Below, piece by piece: positions 8,029 through 17,528 of a stretch of 64,000 nt of DNA. The notes under the pieces were generated by a model. That model was given only the letters and a program-made list of their open reading frames with translations. It had not been told where the DNA came from and made no database searches. Position 1 is the first letter of the stretch; each line of letters starts with the position of its first letter. The position numbers and the translations under genes are program-made. The DNA comes from Burkholderiales bacterium (GTDB taxonomy: Bacteria; Pseudomonadota; Gammaproteobacteria; Burkholderiales; Casimicrobiaceae). The DNA is taken from contig JAIRJZ010000038.1 of NCBI GenBank assembly GCA_031260355.1, positions 1-64,000 of the forward strand, given 5' to 3'.

Positions 8029-9527
8029 CCGCCCCCCTCCACCACCGCATCGTGAGGCACATCGTCCGCATGGCCGTCTTCCGTTTCCTCGGCGTGGTCT
8101 GCCGTTTCCGCGGCAGGTACCACGACGGGGGCCGCTACGGGCGCAGGGCGCGGCACTACCGTTCTTGCCGGTGTCGGCTTGGGTATTTGTACCACTGGTG
8201 TCGGCGCTGCCACTGCTGGCACCGGTACCGGCGGCGGCACAGCGACGACAGGTGGAGCCGGAGCAGCTACGGGCTGACCCGACTCAGCGACCGGTGGAGT
8301 CGGCGGCGGCGCGGCGGGCGCCGGTACCGGCTGGGGCGTTATCGGCAAAATCGGCGGTTGCACAGCCTTGCTCTCTGTCGCCACCGCTATCCGCTCGGGC
8401 GCCGGCAACCGCTTGACCTGGCCGCCAATGTCGAACATTTCTCCCCCGCCCCCGCCAGGAATCGAGGTCAGCGGCGAACGCGGCGCCGCCTGCGTCAACA
8501 AGCCGGACTCTTCCAGCGCCGTCACCAACTGGCTGGCGTGCGCCGATTCGCCGCGCAAGAAAACTTCGCGGCGCACCTCTTTGCCCGTCGTGTTTTTCAA
8601 CTCCATCTGCGTCAGCCAAGTGTCGTCAGGCAGCAGTTTGGTAACTTCGTTGAGAATATATACCGCCGATGGATACGCCTCTTTGCGTTCCGGAATGAAA
8701 TCGTAATCGGCGACCAAGCGGTCGAGTTCGTTGTGTAGTCGGTCAACTTCCATCGCCCGCGTGTGCGCCGCATCGGCCTGTTGCCGCACCTCGATCGCGT
8801 AGGCGCGCTTCTGCCAGACCGGCAGCGCCATCGTGGCGATCAACAGCAGCAAGATCAACAACGCGCCGACAAAGACAGCCCAGCGCTGCCAAGGCTCCCA
8901 TGATGGCCGGTCTTCCGTCGGCAGCAGGTTGAGTTTCGATTCGATGTTCTCGGGAGGATCCGCCGACAACGCCACGATCTCGGCGCCGGCTTCGCGCAGT
9001 TGCGCCATGATGGCGTCGGCGCGCACCCGCTGCACCGCCGCCAGCGCCACTTGAATTTCCCCGCGCTCGGCGTTGCGCCCGACGATTTGCGCATCGAAAT
9101 AAAGCTCGTCACCGCGAAACGGCGTATGCCGGTCAAGGTCGTAAGCCAGCGCCTGCTTCAGATTTTCTGCAAGCGCCTCCGGCAACACCAGCGTCCGCCG
9201 CAGAACCATTGACGCCGGCAGCGACAACACCACCGGCGACGCCAACTTGGCAAAAGCGGCTCTCGCCCGCAGTTGCTGCATCTCCGGACCGACGGCCATG
9301 TCGAGCGCTGTTTGCTTGACCCGGGCAACGCGTCCGCTCTCCAGACGTGGCGCCCACAATTCCCACTCCGTTTCACCATAGACCACGACCGGCAACAACC
9401 GCCGGTGTTGCAGACGCGAACGCACCGTCATCGGCAAAAGCTGGACGAGTTCGTCCCGCCACCAGCGCCAGAAGTTACCCGCCGCAGTGATTATGCTGTT
9501 CTGCAATGAGGCCGCCAATGTTGACAC
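8025..9527 (-). CDS. gspL: Type II secretion protein GspL-like with Pro-rich tail
   Basis: Platform protein that couples the GspE ATPase to the pseudopilus machinery. The N-terminal part has an actin-like/PilM-like cytoplasmic domain (VVLSLPASMVLRRTLVLPEAL, then QALAYDLDRHTPF), followed by a PilN-like membrane helix (AVFVGALLILLLLIATMALPVW) and a periplasmic domain (AVYILNEVTKLLPDDTWLTQM). After that come about 130 residues rich in Pro, Ala and Val, ending with an acidic His-containing segment (HAEETEDGHADD). GTG at 9527 is chosen because AGGAG lies ten bases before it; the frame is open to a TTG at 9548. A 160-base gap separates it from gspK, so it may have its own promoter (a TAGAAT box is visible), making L-M-C-D a second transcription unit. 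Confidence 0.85.
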   Translation of the reverse strand: MSTLAASLQNSIITAAGNFWRWWRDELVQLLPMTVRSRLQHRRLLPVVVYGETEWELWAPRLESGRVARVKQTALDMAVGPEMQQLRARAAFAKLASPVVLSLPASMVLRRTLVLPEALAENLKQALAYDLDRHTPFRGDELYFDAQIVGRNAERGEIQVALAAVQRVRADAIMAQLREAGAEIVALSADPPENIESKLNLLPTEDRPSWEPWQRWAVFVGALLILLLLIATMALPVWQKRAYAIEVRQQADAAHTRAMEVDRLHNELDRLVADYDFIPERKEAYPSAVYILNEVTKLLPDDTWLTQMELKNTTGKEVRREVFLRGESAHASQLVTALEESGLLTQAAPRSPLTSIPGGGGGEMFDIGGQVKRLPAPERIAVATESKAVQPPILPITPQPVPAPAAPPPTPPVAESGQPVAAPAPPVVAVPPPVPVPAVAAPTPVVQIPKPTPARTVVPRPAPVAAPVVVPAAETADHAEETEDGHADDVPHDAVVEGGG

Positions 9528-9690
9528 CCCGATACCGCTCCTGACCAAAGCCGATCAAATTGAAACATTCTACCTGTCCCCCTTATCCCGCGCCATCCAT
9601 TGCTGTCATTAAAGGTCACGCAACCTTTACATCTCCAAAAGCCCAAAAAGGCCGGGTTCCCCGCCCATCCACCGCGTCTCTTTCTCCCGC

Positions 9691-10578
9691 TCAAGCCTCC
9701 CCCCACAACAGCGTCACAAACGGCTGCTTCGGGTTGCCGGTACGGCGGATTACCGCTTTGCGCGTGAAGCTCGTTCCATCGTCCATCGTTACCGTCGCCT
9801 GGATCCGCCAAGTCGGCGAACGCCCTCCCCCGCCGCCCGGAAACGGTGGCGGCGGTTGACGGTTAGCCAATGCTTCCTGACGGCGCGCCAGATACTCGTC
9901 AACCATGGCTTCCGTGACGTTGGGAAAAGACAACAGGACTTCGCGCGGCGCCGTCAGCGGGTTGGCGCTGGACTGGCGGGAGTTGACCGTCAAGAACGGC
10001 GACACCCGCGCATACAGCTCCGGCGTCACCCCCAACACCATCCCTACTTCTTCGACCGCCTCGAACGGCGCGTTGGCCGGGCCGTACGGCAACCCGGCTT
10101 TTTTGTAATCCGCCGCTTTGGCGCCGCCAATCCGCTTCAACTCCCCCGGCGTGCGCCAATTGACAATCGAATCGACCAGATACGCCGCCGCCTCTTCGTC
10201 CAGACCGCCGGTTTTGATGAACAGCCCTTTCAGCAAATCCTCGCGCCCCGTGTTGACGTCGATGAACGCGCCTTCGTCAACCGCCGCCACTTCGATCTGC
10301 GCTTCGCCTTCTCTCCATACATGCGACAACCCGTTCGGCTGCCAGGCCTCTTCCAGCGCCAGCCTCGGCGTCGCCAATTCGTACACCGTCCGCTCCACCG
10401 CACCATTGGCGATCCAGCGCGCGGCCGCCGCCGACACCGCATTCTGCGTCGCCAGCGCCTCGCTGCGCATCGAAAAAGCAAAACCGCCGGCGATCACCGT
10501 CAGCAACACCGTCGTCCACAAGACGATGATCAACGCAATCCCGCGCTGCCGCCGAATGGTTGAGGGGCAGGTCATCAT
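9691..10578 (-). CDS. gspK: Type II secretion minor pseudopilin GspK
   Basis: Largest minor pseudopilin, thought to cap the pseudopilus tip. The prepilin-type N-terminus RRQRGIALIIVLWTTVLLTVIAGG begins shortly after the start and has the characteristic GspK pattern lacking Glu at +5. The SAM-like body includes FIDVNTGREDLL and a helix-hairpin-helix-like repeat. The ATG at 10578 overlaps the gspJ stop as ATGA; the frame is open further upstream but those codons lie inside gspJ. 295 residues, within the family range. Confidence 0.9.
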   Translation of the reverse strand: MMTCPSTIRRQRGIALIIVLWTTVLLTVIAGGFAFSMRSEALATQNAVSAAAARWIANGAVERTVYELATPRLALEEAWQPNGLSHVWREGEAQIEVAAVDEGAFIDVNTGREDLLKGLFIKTGGLDEEAAAYLVDSIVNWRTPGELKRIGGAKAADYKKAGLPYGPANAPFEAVEEVGMVLGVTPELYARVSPFLTVNSRQSSANPLTAPREVLLSFPNVTEAMVDEYLARRQEALANRQPPPPFPGGGGGRSPTWRIQATVTMDDGTSFTRKAVIRRTGNPKQPFVTLLWGEA

Positions 10579-11255
10579 ACGTTGACGCATTTCCCGGCCG
10601 CTTCGTTCCACTGCCGACAACCCGCTTCCATCCCCTTGCGCAGCTCCGCATAAAGCGTCGGCCATTGGGTGCCGTCTGCCATTTTGACGTCCATCCGGAT
10701 CATCTGCGGCATTCGCTGCGAATCGTTCCAGGCATTGCTCCATTTCGGCTCCGCGTTCATCGCCTCGCCGGTGATCCCGTAATATTGAAACGTCACGCTC
10801 TCGACGCGGTCTGCCAGCACCGACCGTTTGTCAGGTGAAAATTTCAGGTTTATTCGCTCGTCGCTTTTATCAGGAATCGCGTGCTCCAGCACCAGCTTGC
10901 CGTACTGCCCTTCGCGTACCACGTGCAGACGCCAAGCCCACAACCCGCCGCCCAGCACCCGCGGCGGCAGCGCCGACACATACGTCATTTGGTTGCGATT
11001 GCCCTCGAAAACCAGCGGATATTCGAGCATCTTGCGTTGGCGCAACGGATGCGCGTTCTCCCACTGCGCCCGCAAAAAATCACCGACGAGCCGGATCGAT
11101 GCCGCATCATCGGCGTGCTGCTCGCCCGCCTCGACGCTGCGCCCGGCCGTTCGGAAGACGCCGAACAAGGTCGCCGAAATCAGCGACAGCAGTAACAATG
11201 CCACCACCAGTTCGACCAGCGTGAACCCCTGCGAGCGGCAGCGAAAGGAGCGCAT
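10575..11255 (-). CDS. gspJ: Type II secretion minor pseudopilin GspJ
   Basis: Minor pseudopilin of the tip complex with GspI and GspK. The prepilin cleavage motif G|FTLVELVVALLLLSL follows a short basic leader (MRSFRCRSQ). The 226-residue length and beta-rich C-terminal part agree with GspJ. The ATG at 11255 overlaps the gspI stop, and the gene's own stop overlaps the gspK ATG, so I-J-K are translated as a coupled set. The open frame continues about 100 codons upstream, but that part is a shadow of gspI. Confidence 0.9.
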   Translation of the reverse strand: MRSFRCRSQGFTLVELVVALLLLSLISATLFGVFRTAGRSVEAGEQHADDAASIRLVGDFLRAQWENAHPLRQRKMLEYPLVFEGNRNQMTYVSALPPRVLGGGLWAWRLHVVREGQYGKLVLEHAIPDKSDERINLKFSPDKRSVLADRVESVTFQYYGITGEAMNAEPKWSNAWNDSQRMPQMIRMDVKMADGTQWPTLYAELRKGMEAGCRQWNEAAGKCVNV

Positions 11256-11695
11256 CACGGCCTGCCTTCCGGCCCGACCGAGCCAACTCTGAGCGTTTCC
11301 AGCGCAAACGTTCGGTCCTTGCCGGCGACGCCGGGAAAGCGCACATTGACCTGTAACCGGTACAGTACCAACGTCAGCGATTCCGCCGGCTGCGTGGTCT
11401 CGCCTTCGAGCGCCATCGGCGTATAAGGCTCGACCCGCAACTCCCACCGCACATCGCCATCCTGACCGCTGGTCGTCGTCGCGCTCAGCGACTGCGCCAT
11501 CGACGCCTGCGCCAACTGGTTTTGCGCCACCTGCACGGCGCGACTCCACGCGTCCGCTGACGCCGCATTGTTTATCGCGCCGCCGAACAGCTGGAACAAC
11601 ACGGTGCCGACCAGCGCCAACACAACGAACGCCACCAACACTTCGAGAAGCGAAAAACCCCGCGCCCGCGCTGTTTGCCGTTGCCTCATCTTCAT
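11255..11695 (-). CDS. gspI: Type II secretion minor pseudopilin GspI
   Basis: Minor pseudopilin that initiates tip assembly. Prepilin motif ARG|FSLLEVLVAFVVLALVG after a ten-residue basic leader, then the GspI-like helix AVQVAQNQLAQASM. 146 residues is slightly longer than usual because of a longer C-terminal beta portion. It overlaps gspH by four bases upstream and gspJ by one codon-length downstream. Confidence 0.9.
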   Translation of the reverse strand: MKMRQRQTARARGFSLLEVLVAFVVLALVGTVLFQLFGGAINNAASADAWSRAVQVAQNQLAQASMAQSLSATTTSGQDGDVRWELRVEPYTPMALEGETTQPAESLTLVLYRLQVNVRFPGVAGKDRTFALETLRVGSVGPEGRP

Positions 11696-12225
11696 TCCAG
11701 AATCGCCACGCGACCGGTCAACCAGTCAACATCAACTTCGTACTTGCGGTCGCTGTTCTCGCCGGCGCCTACCGTGATGCGCCCGCCGTTGGAGCCGCCG
11801 TCCGGAAAAAACCGGATGCTGCCGATCATTTCGCTGATTTGATCTTCCTGCGCCGTGAACAATTTCAGCACGATGGCTTCCGGCAACTGGTGTTCGCGCG
11901 CATCCTCGCCGATTTTGAAACGCCGTTGTTCGAGGTCGAGCACCAGAAACGTTTCGCGCCGCTGCGCCACCGCCTCTGCCCGCACCTGACGCGCCGCCGA
12001 CGCCAGTTGCCTGGCGGCGCTGCGCATCTCGCCTTCCGACGGTCCGTCACCCAGCAATATCGGCAACGCCGTGCCCATGACAACCGCCAGCAGCACCAAC
12101 ACCACCACCATTTCCAGCAACGAAAAACCGCAGGCGGCGCCACGGCGCCGCACCGACGGAAGGCTCAACGCCGAACCGCCGCCGTTACAGGTCGGCGCTG
12201 GAAATATCCTTATCGACACCTTCAC
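11692..12225 (-). CDS. gspH: Type II secretion minor pseudopilin GspH
   Basis: Minor pseudopilin. The prepilin motif is ACG|FSLLEMVVVLVLLAVVMG followed by RSAARQLASAARQVRAEAV, the helix pattern of GspH/FimT. The start is uncertain: GTG 12225, preceded by GAGAAGG, gives a 33-residue leader that is long for a prepilin and overlaps gspG by 41 bases; alternative TTG or GTG codons closer to the cleavage site would give a normal leader. Function and family are secure, the first residue is not. Confidence 0.87.
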   Translation of the reverse strand: MKVSIRIFPAPTCNGGGSALSLPSVRRRGAACGFSLLEMVVVLVLLAVVMGTALPILLGDGPSEGEMRSAARQLASAARQVRAEAVAQRRETFLVLDLEQRRFKIGEDAREHQLPEAIVLKLFTAQEDQISEMIGSIRFFPDGGSNGGRITVGAGENSDRKYEVDVDWLTGRVAILE

Positions 12226-12628
12226 CGCCTTCTCTGCCGTCGGCGCCCAACGAAATCACTTCATAAGGCGCGCCGCTTCTGCCGGGCACGACGTATTTGT
12301 ATTCGTTCTGCCACGGATCTTTCGGAATTTCGCGCTTTTTCCAATAGGGGCCGTTCCAGCGCGTCAGCCCCGACGGCGCGGTAACCAGCGCCTGCAAACC
12401 CTCCGATTGCGTCGGATACCGCCCCACTTCGAGCTTGAACAAATCGAGCGTCTGCGCAATTTGCTGAATCTCGATGCGCGCCGCATCGGCCTTGGCCTTT
12501 TCGCCTTGCCCAATGAAGTTGCCGGCTACAATCGCCATCACGATACCCAGCAACACCAGCACCACCAGGATTTCTATCAGCGTCATCCCGCTTTGCCGCA
12601 ACTGTCTCAAACTTCTCTCTTTTCTCAT
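12185..12628 (-). CDS. gspG: Type II secretion major pseudopilin GspG
   Basis: Major subunit of the pseudopilus. Leader MRKERSLRQLRQS, then G|MTLIEILVVLVLLGIVMAIVAG, and the highly conserved GspG body with QTLDLFKLEVGRYPTQSEGL, PYWKKREIPKDPWQNEYKY and SLGADGREGGEG, the last forming the calcium-binding loop. The residue after the cleavage glycine is Met rather than the more common Phe. 147 residues, normal. It lies between gspF (63-base gap) and gspH. Confidence 0.96.
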   Translation of the reverse strand: MRKERSLRQLRQSGMTLIEILVVLVLLGIVMAIVAGNFIGQGEKAKADAARIEIQQIAQTLDLFKLEVGRYPTQSEGLQALVTAPSGLTRWNGPYWKKREIPKDPWQNEYKYVVPGRSGAPYEVISLGADGREGGEGVDKDISSADL

Positions 12629-12691
12629 CCTTCTTTCCTTCCTTCGACAGCGCCCCGCGCCATCTGTTTTTCCAACACTAATTTTCCAACA

Positions 12692-13924
12692 TCAACGCAC
12701 GAGATCGGTCATTCCGATGATGCCGAGCATGATCGACAACACGATCATGAAGACCATCACTGCCAGCGATAAGATCATCACCGGTTCCAGCACCGCCAAA
12801 AACCGTTTGACCGCCATCTGCACTTCGCGGTCGTAAATATCGGCCACGCGCGTCAACATTTCTTCCAGGCGACCGCTTTCCTCGCCGACGATGATCATCT
12901 GCGTCGCCAGTTTCGGATACCGCCCGGTGTCGGCCAGCGGTTTGCCAAAACCGCGTCCCTCACGCAAGCGCGCAATCACGCCGTCCAGAACTCGCGCCAT
13001 TTCCATATTGCTCATCGTGTCCTTGACGATCGCCAACGCCGACAACAAGGTGACGCCGTTGCCGATCAAGGTCGCCAGCGTCCGTGCGAACCGCGCCGTT
13101 TCCGAGCGGACGATCACATCGCCCAGCAACCACCGTCGCAAAATCCAGGCATCCCAAGCGGCGCGCGTCTTCGGGCTTTTGAGAAACCCGCGCAGCGAAC
13201 CACCGAACAAAAGCGCGGCGACCAATAACGTCCACCACCAGTTCTTCATGAACGCGCCCAGCCAGACAACGATCTGGGTCGGGATCGGCAACGCCTTGCC
13301 CGATTGCGCGAACGTTGTTTCGAATTGCGGCACCACCCAGATCAACAAGATCACGACCGACAACACCGCAACGGCCAACAAAATCGTCGGATAAATCATT
13401 GCCGACTTGACCGACTCGCGCAGCTCTTTGTTGCGCTCCATCGTGTCGGCCAACCGCGTCAGCACCGACGATAACGCACCGCCGGCCTCGCCCGCCCGTA
13501 CCAGATTGATGTAGAAGCGCGTGAACACATCCGGCCGCTGTTCGAGCGCCTGCGACAAGGCTCGACCGCCGCGCACGTTATCGCGAATACTTTGCAGTAG
13601 TGCGATCAGCGGCGGCGCTTCGGCCAATGAAATCAAGGTTTCCAGCGCCCGGTCGAGCGGCAGGCCGGCGCGCAGCAGTGTCGCCAGTTCGCGCGTCAGC
13701 GACATCACCTGATCGCGCGTCACATTTCGGCTGACGAAAAGGCCGCCGCTTTTTTTGCCCTTCTTCCCGGCCGCCATATCGGCAACGCCGCCGAGCGCGA
13801 TCGAGATCGGCATCATGCCTTGATCGCGCAAACGTTCGATTACGTCCATTTCCGTCGGCGCGTCGATCACGCCGACAGCGGTTTCGCCTCCGGTTTTGAC
13901 GGCCTTGTAACGGTAATTCGGCAT
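12692..13924 (-). CDS. gspF: Type II secretion inner-membrane platform protein GspF
   Basis: Polytopic platform protein of the secretion machine. Two tandem GspF domains are visible (LTRELATLLRAGLPLDRALETL... and FARTLATLIGNGVTLLSALAI...), each followed by the conserved GE motif (AGEAGGAL, VGEESGRL). Three membrane helices: residues about 175-195, 225-245 and the C-terminal MILSLAVMVFMIVLSIMLG. 410 residues, typical. It follows gspE by 19 bases. Confidence 0.96.
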   Translation of the reverse strand: MPNYRYKAVKTGGETAVGVIDAPTEMDVIERLRDQGMMPISIALGGVADMAAGKKGKKSGGLFVSRNVTRDQVMSLTRELATLLRAGLPLDRALETLISLAEAPPLIALLQSIRDNVRGGRALSQALEQRPDVFTRFYINLVRAGEAGGALSSVLTRLADTMERNKELRESVKSAMIYPTILLAVAVLSVVILLIWVVPQFETTFAQSGKALPIPTQIVVWLGAFMKNWWWTLLVAALLFGGSLRGFLKSPKTRAAWDAWILRRWLLGDVIVRSETARFARTLATLIGNGVTLLSALAIVKDTMSNMEMARVLDGVIARLREGRGFGKPLADTGRYPKLATQMIIVGEESGRLEEMLTRVADIYDREVQMAVKRFLAVLEPVMILSLAVMVFMIVLSIMLGIIGMTDLVR

Positions 13925-13943
13925 CGGCGGCAGCTTCCTTCGG

Positions 13944-16097
13944 TCAGTCCTCGCGGGTTGCCCGCAGCACTTCCTCGATGGTGGTCACGCCGGCCAACGC
14001 CTTGCGCAAACCGTCTTCGTACATCGTGGTCATTCCGTCGGCGATGGCCTGCTCCTTGATTTCGCCGGAAATGGCGTGCCGCATCACCAGGCTGCGCACC
14101 GCATCGGTCATCAGCAGCACTTCGAGGATACAGACGCGCCCCATGTAGCCAGTGTTCGCACATTCCTTGCAACCTTTGGCGTGCCACAGCGTGATGTCCC
14201 GCTGCCAAGCCGGCGCCAGCCGCCGCAAACCGAGTTCGTCAACCATTTCCGGCAATACGGTGTATGGCTCTTTGCAGTGTTCGCACAGGGTGCGCACCAG
14301 CCGCTGCGCCTGGATGCCGATCACGGTCGAGGTCAGCAGATAATCTTCCATCCCCATGTCGAGCAACCGGTTGACACTCGACGCGGCGTCGTTGGTGTGG
14401 ATGGTTGACAGCACGAGGTGGCCGGTCAACGCCGACTGCACGGCGATCTGCGCGGTTTCGAGGTCGCGAATTTCGCCGATCATGATAATGTCCGGATCCT
14501 GCCGGACAATCGAACGCAGCGCGTTGGCGAATGTCAGGTCGATCTGCGGCTTGACCTGAATCTGGTTGATCCCCGGCATCTGGTATTCGACCGGGTCTTC
14601 GACGGTCAGAATTTTGACGTCCGGGTTGTTAAGGCGATCGAGCGCCGTGTACAGCGTCGTCGTTTTGCCGGAGCCGGTCGGCCCGGTCACCAACAAAATA
14701 CCGTTCGGCTGGTTCAGCGCCGACAGGAAACGATCGAGCGTTTTCTCGGAAAAACCGAGCTTGTGAAAATCGAGCGCGACGCCGCCCTTGTCGAGGATAC
14801 GCATCACCACCGATTCGCCGTGCATCGTCGGCACCGTCGAAACCCGCAAGTCGATATCCTTGCCCTGCGAGCGCAGCCGGATACGACCGTCCTGCGGCAG
14901 CCGCCGTTCGGCGATGTCGAGGTTGGCGATGATCTTGACGCGCGAAATCACCGCCGCCGACAACCGTTTCGGCGGCGATTCGATCTCATGCAGCACACCA
15001 TCGATCCGGTAACGGACGATCAGCTTGTCCTCGAACGGCTCGATGTGGATGTCGGACGCCCGCATCGACAACGCGTTGGTGATGATCAGCGACACCAGCC
15101 GGATCACCGGCGCTTCCGACGCCAGGTCTTTCAACTGTTGCACATCGGCGTTCAACCCGAACTCGTCGGTTTCGATGCCGATATCGCCGACAATCTGGCC
15201 GACCGCCGAACGGCCGGCGCCGTACAGCCGCTCCAGCGCCGCCTCGACTTCCGACGGCAAAGCCGCCCGCGACACGATGCGCTTGCCGGTTGCCAGAGCA
15301 AACGCTCCGATGGTGAACGCGTCACCCGGATCGACCATCGCCAGCGTCAACTCTTCTTCGCTTTCGTGCAGCGGCAACACCTTGGCTTCATGCAAAAAGC
15401 GCGTCGATATTTTCTCTTCGAGAATCGGCAGCTCCGGGAACTGATCGGCGCGCACCAGCGGCACGTTGTATTGTTCCGCCAGCGCTCCCGCCACATCGAT
15501 CGGCGCCACCAATCCCAGCGTGATCAGCAGATTGGCAAATTTTTCGTTGGGGGTGTCCTGATACAAACGCAGCGCGCGCTCCAGCGCCATCGCGTCAAGC
15601 TTGCCGCGCGCCACGAGTCTTTCGCCCAGCAACTTCTGCGGCGGCAGTGGTGGTGGCGGTTTGGGTTCGGACGCTTGTTCTTGCACCGGTTCAGGCTCCG
15701 GCGCCAGCGTTGGCTCCGGGTCTGGGTCTGGTTCCTGTATCGACGCCCACTCCGGCGCCCATGTCGGCTCCGGATCAGGCTCGTACATCGGCTCCGTCTC
15801 CGGCACCCATACCGGTCTCGGCTCTGGCTCTTCTTGCGCCGACTCCGTATCAGGTCCATACGCCAGCGCCATCTCCGACATCCATACCGGTTTCGACTCC
15901 ATCTCTGGTTCGGGAGCCTGTTCTTGCATCGGCTCAGGCTTTTGTGCCGGCTCTGCCTCCGGCGCCGATGCCGTTTCCGGCTCCGGAACCCCCTGCGATG
16001 AAAGAAGGGGCAGGATCAAAACGGTTGTGGCTTCCTCTTCGGTGTCCACGTTGGCGCTCCCGTCGGCTTGAGAGAAGGATTCATAGTTTTTAATCAT
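13944..16097 (-). CDS. gspE: Type II secretion ATPase GspE with Glu/Pro-rich insertion
   Basis: Hexameric cytoplasmic ATPase powering secretion. From about residue 153 it is a canonical GspE: an MshEN/N1E-like domain, then Walker A GPTGSGKTT (472-480), the Walker B region IIMIGEIRD (537-545), the His box GHLVLSTIHTN (559-569), and a tetracysteine zinc module CEHC...CKEC (605, 608, 643, 646). Before that, residues 37-150 are built of Glu, Pro, Trp and Met in loose repeats such as VWVPETEPMYEPDPEP, absent from typical GspE of 500-600 residues. First gene of the cluster; a 130-base gap to hemL should hold the promoter. Confidence 0.95.
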   Translation of the reverse strand: MIKNYESFSQADGSANVDTEEEATTVLILPLLSSQGVPEPETASAPEAEPAQKPEPMQEQAPEPEMESKPVWMSEMALAYGPDTESAQEEPEPRPVWVPETEPMYEPDPEPTWAPEWASIQEPDPDPEPTLAPEPEPVQEQASEPKPPPPLPPQKLLGERLVARGKLDAMALERALRLYQDTPNEKFANLLITLGLVAPIDVAGALAEQYNVPLVRADQFPELPILEEKISTRFLHEAKVLPLHESEEELTLAMVDPGDAFTIGAFALATGKRIVSRAALPSEVEAALERLYGAGRSAVGQIVGDIGIETDEFGLNADVQQLKDLASEAPVIRLVSLIITNALSMRASDIHIEPFEDKLIVRYRIDGVLHEIESPPKRLSAAVISRVKIIANLDIAERRLPQDGRIRLRSQGKDIDLRVSTVPTMHGESVVMRILDKGGVALDFHKLGFSEKTLDRFLSALNQPNGILLVTGPTGSGKTTTLYTALDRLNNPDVKILTVEDPVEYQMPGINQIQVKPQIDLTFANALRSIVRQDPDIIMIGEIRDLETAQIAVQSALTGHLVLSTIHTNDAASSVNRLLDMGMEDYLLTSTVIGIQAQRLVRTLCEHCKEPYTVLPEMVDELGLRRLAPAWQRDITLWHAKGCKECANTGYMGRVCILEVLLMTDAVRSLVMRHAISGEIKEQAIADGMTTMYEDGLRKALAGVTTIEEVLRATRED

Positions 16098-16227
16098 AGC
16101 ATGAAGCCTTGTTTGCTACGTACCGTTGTTTCACCGGTAGTGACAACGCGTCACGCGATTTCAATGTGGCGAAATCCGCCACCGCAAAAGCCGTGACAAA
16201 GCCGTAACATTCCCGCCGCCCCTCCGG

Positions 16228-17508
16228 CTACCGGATCGCCGCGAAAACTTTCTTCGCTGCCGCCACGGTGGCGTCGATGTCGCCGGGCTGGTGCGCCGAT
16301 GATACGAAGCCCGCCTCGAACGCCGACGGTGCGAAATAAACACCTTCGCTCAGCATGCCGTGGAAGAAACGGTTGAAACGCTCGACATCACAGGCCATCA
16401 CCTCCGCATAGCTGCCCGGCACCCGTTCGGCGAAATACAGCCCGAACATGCCGCCCTCCGATGTCGCCGAAAAAACAACATCGGCTTCTTTCGCCGCCTG
16501 CTGCAACCCCTGTGTCAACACTCGCGCCGTCGCCGCGAGCTTGTCGTAGAAGCCGGGCGCATCGGTCAACGCCAGCGTCGCCAACCCCGCCGCCATCGCC
16601 ACCGGATTGCCGGACAGCGTTCCGGCCTGATAGACCGGCCCCAGCGGCGCGATGCGCTCCATGATCGCCCGCTTGCCGCCGAACGCCGCCACCGGCATGC
16701 CGCCGCCGATCACTTTGCCCAGTGTCGTCAAGTCGGGAACAATGCCGTACAACCCCTGCGCGCTACCGGGATGAACGCGAAAGCCGGTCATCACCTCGTC
16801 GAAAATCAACACCGCACCATACTGCTCACACAGTGAGCGCAAGCCCTCGAGAAAACCGGCTTTCGGCTTGACCATGTTCATGTTGCCGGCGATCGGCTCG
16901 ACGATGACGGCGGCGATCGCTTCGGGCGCTTCCTTGAACGCCGTCGCTACGGCGTCGAGATCGTTGTACGGCAGCACCACCGTATCTTGCGCGATTGAAG
17001 GCGGCACCCCCGCCGACGACGGTTGTCCAAACGTCAGCAGTCCCGACCCGGCTTTCACCAACAGCCCGTCGCTGTGCCCGTGGTAGCAACCTTCAAATTT
17101 GATCAGCTTGGCACGACCGGTGTACCCTCGCGCCAGCCGTAGCGCCGACATCGTCGCCTCGGTTCCCGACGACACCAGCCGAACCATCTCCATGGACGGC
17201 AAGCGACGGCACAGACACTCCGCCATCTCGATTTCGATTTCGGTCGGCGCGCCGAACGACAGCCCGTCGCACGCCTTGTCGCTGACGGCGCGCACGACCT
17301 CCGGATGCGCATGCCCGACGATCAGCGGCCCCCAGGAGCCGACGTAATCGATATGCTTGCGGCCATCGGCGTCCCACAGATAAGGCCCTTCGCCGCGCAC
17401 AACGAACGGCGGCGAGCCGCCGACCGAGCGAAATGCCCGCACCGGCGAGTTGACGCCGGCAGGAATGGTTTTCTGTGCGCGCTCAAACAAGGTTTCGTTT
17501 CGGGACAT
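16228..17508 (-). CDS. hemL: Glutamate-1-semialdehyde 2,1-aminomutase
   Basis: Converts glutamate-1-semialdehyde to 5-aminolevulinate in tetrapyrrole synthesis. It is a PLP fold-type I protein of 426 residues with [16 protein letters not shown], the cofactor-binding FDEVMTGFR, and the PLP lysine in [12 protein letters not shown] (K265), all diagnostic of HemL rather than other class III aminotransferases. The ATG at 17508 is preferred, as AAAGGA lies eight bases upstream. It follows topB by 20 bases on the same strand, so the two may be cotranscribed. Confidence 0.96.
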   Translation of the reverse strand: MSRNETLFERAQKTIPAGVNSPVRAFRSVGGSPPFVVRGEGPYLWDADGRKHIDYVGSWGPLIVGHAHPEVVRAVSDKACDGLSFGAPTEIEIEMAECLCRRLPSMEMVRLVSSGTEATMSALRLARGYTGRAKLIKFEGCYHGHSDGLLVKAGSGLLTFGQPSSAGVPPSIAQDTVVLPYNDLDAVATAFKEAPEAIAAVIVEPIAGNMNMVKPKAGFLEGLRSLCEQYGAVLIFDEVMTGFRVHPGSAQGLYGIVPDLTTLGKVIGGGMPVAAFGGKRAIMERIAPLGPVYQAGTLSGNPVAMAAGLATLALTDAPGFYDKLAATARVLTQGLQQAAKEADVVFSATSEGGMFGLYFAERVPGSYAEVMACDVERFNRFFHGMLSEGVYFAPSAFEAGFVSSAHQPGDIDATVAAAKKVFAAIR

Positions 17509-17528
17509 GAGGTTTCCTTTTTTCACTG

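Noticed and set aside
10579-10743. Upstream extension of gspK and similar long starts of gspJ
   Set aside because: These codons lie in the neighbouring pseudopilin gene; ATGA overlaps and short prepilin leaders define the starts.
14418-16001. Long plus-strand ORF opposite gspE
   Set aside because: Arg/His/Gln-rich antisense shadow with no recognisable motif.
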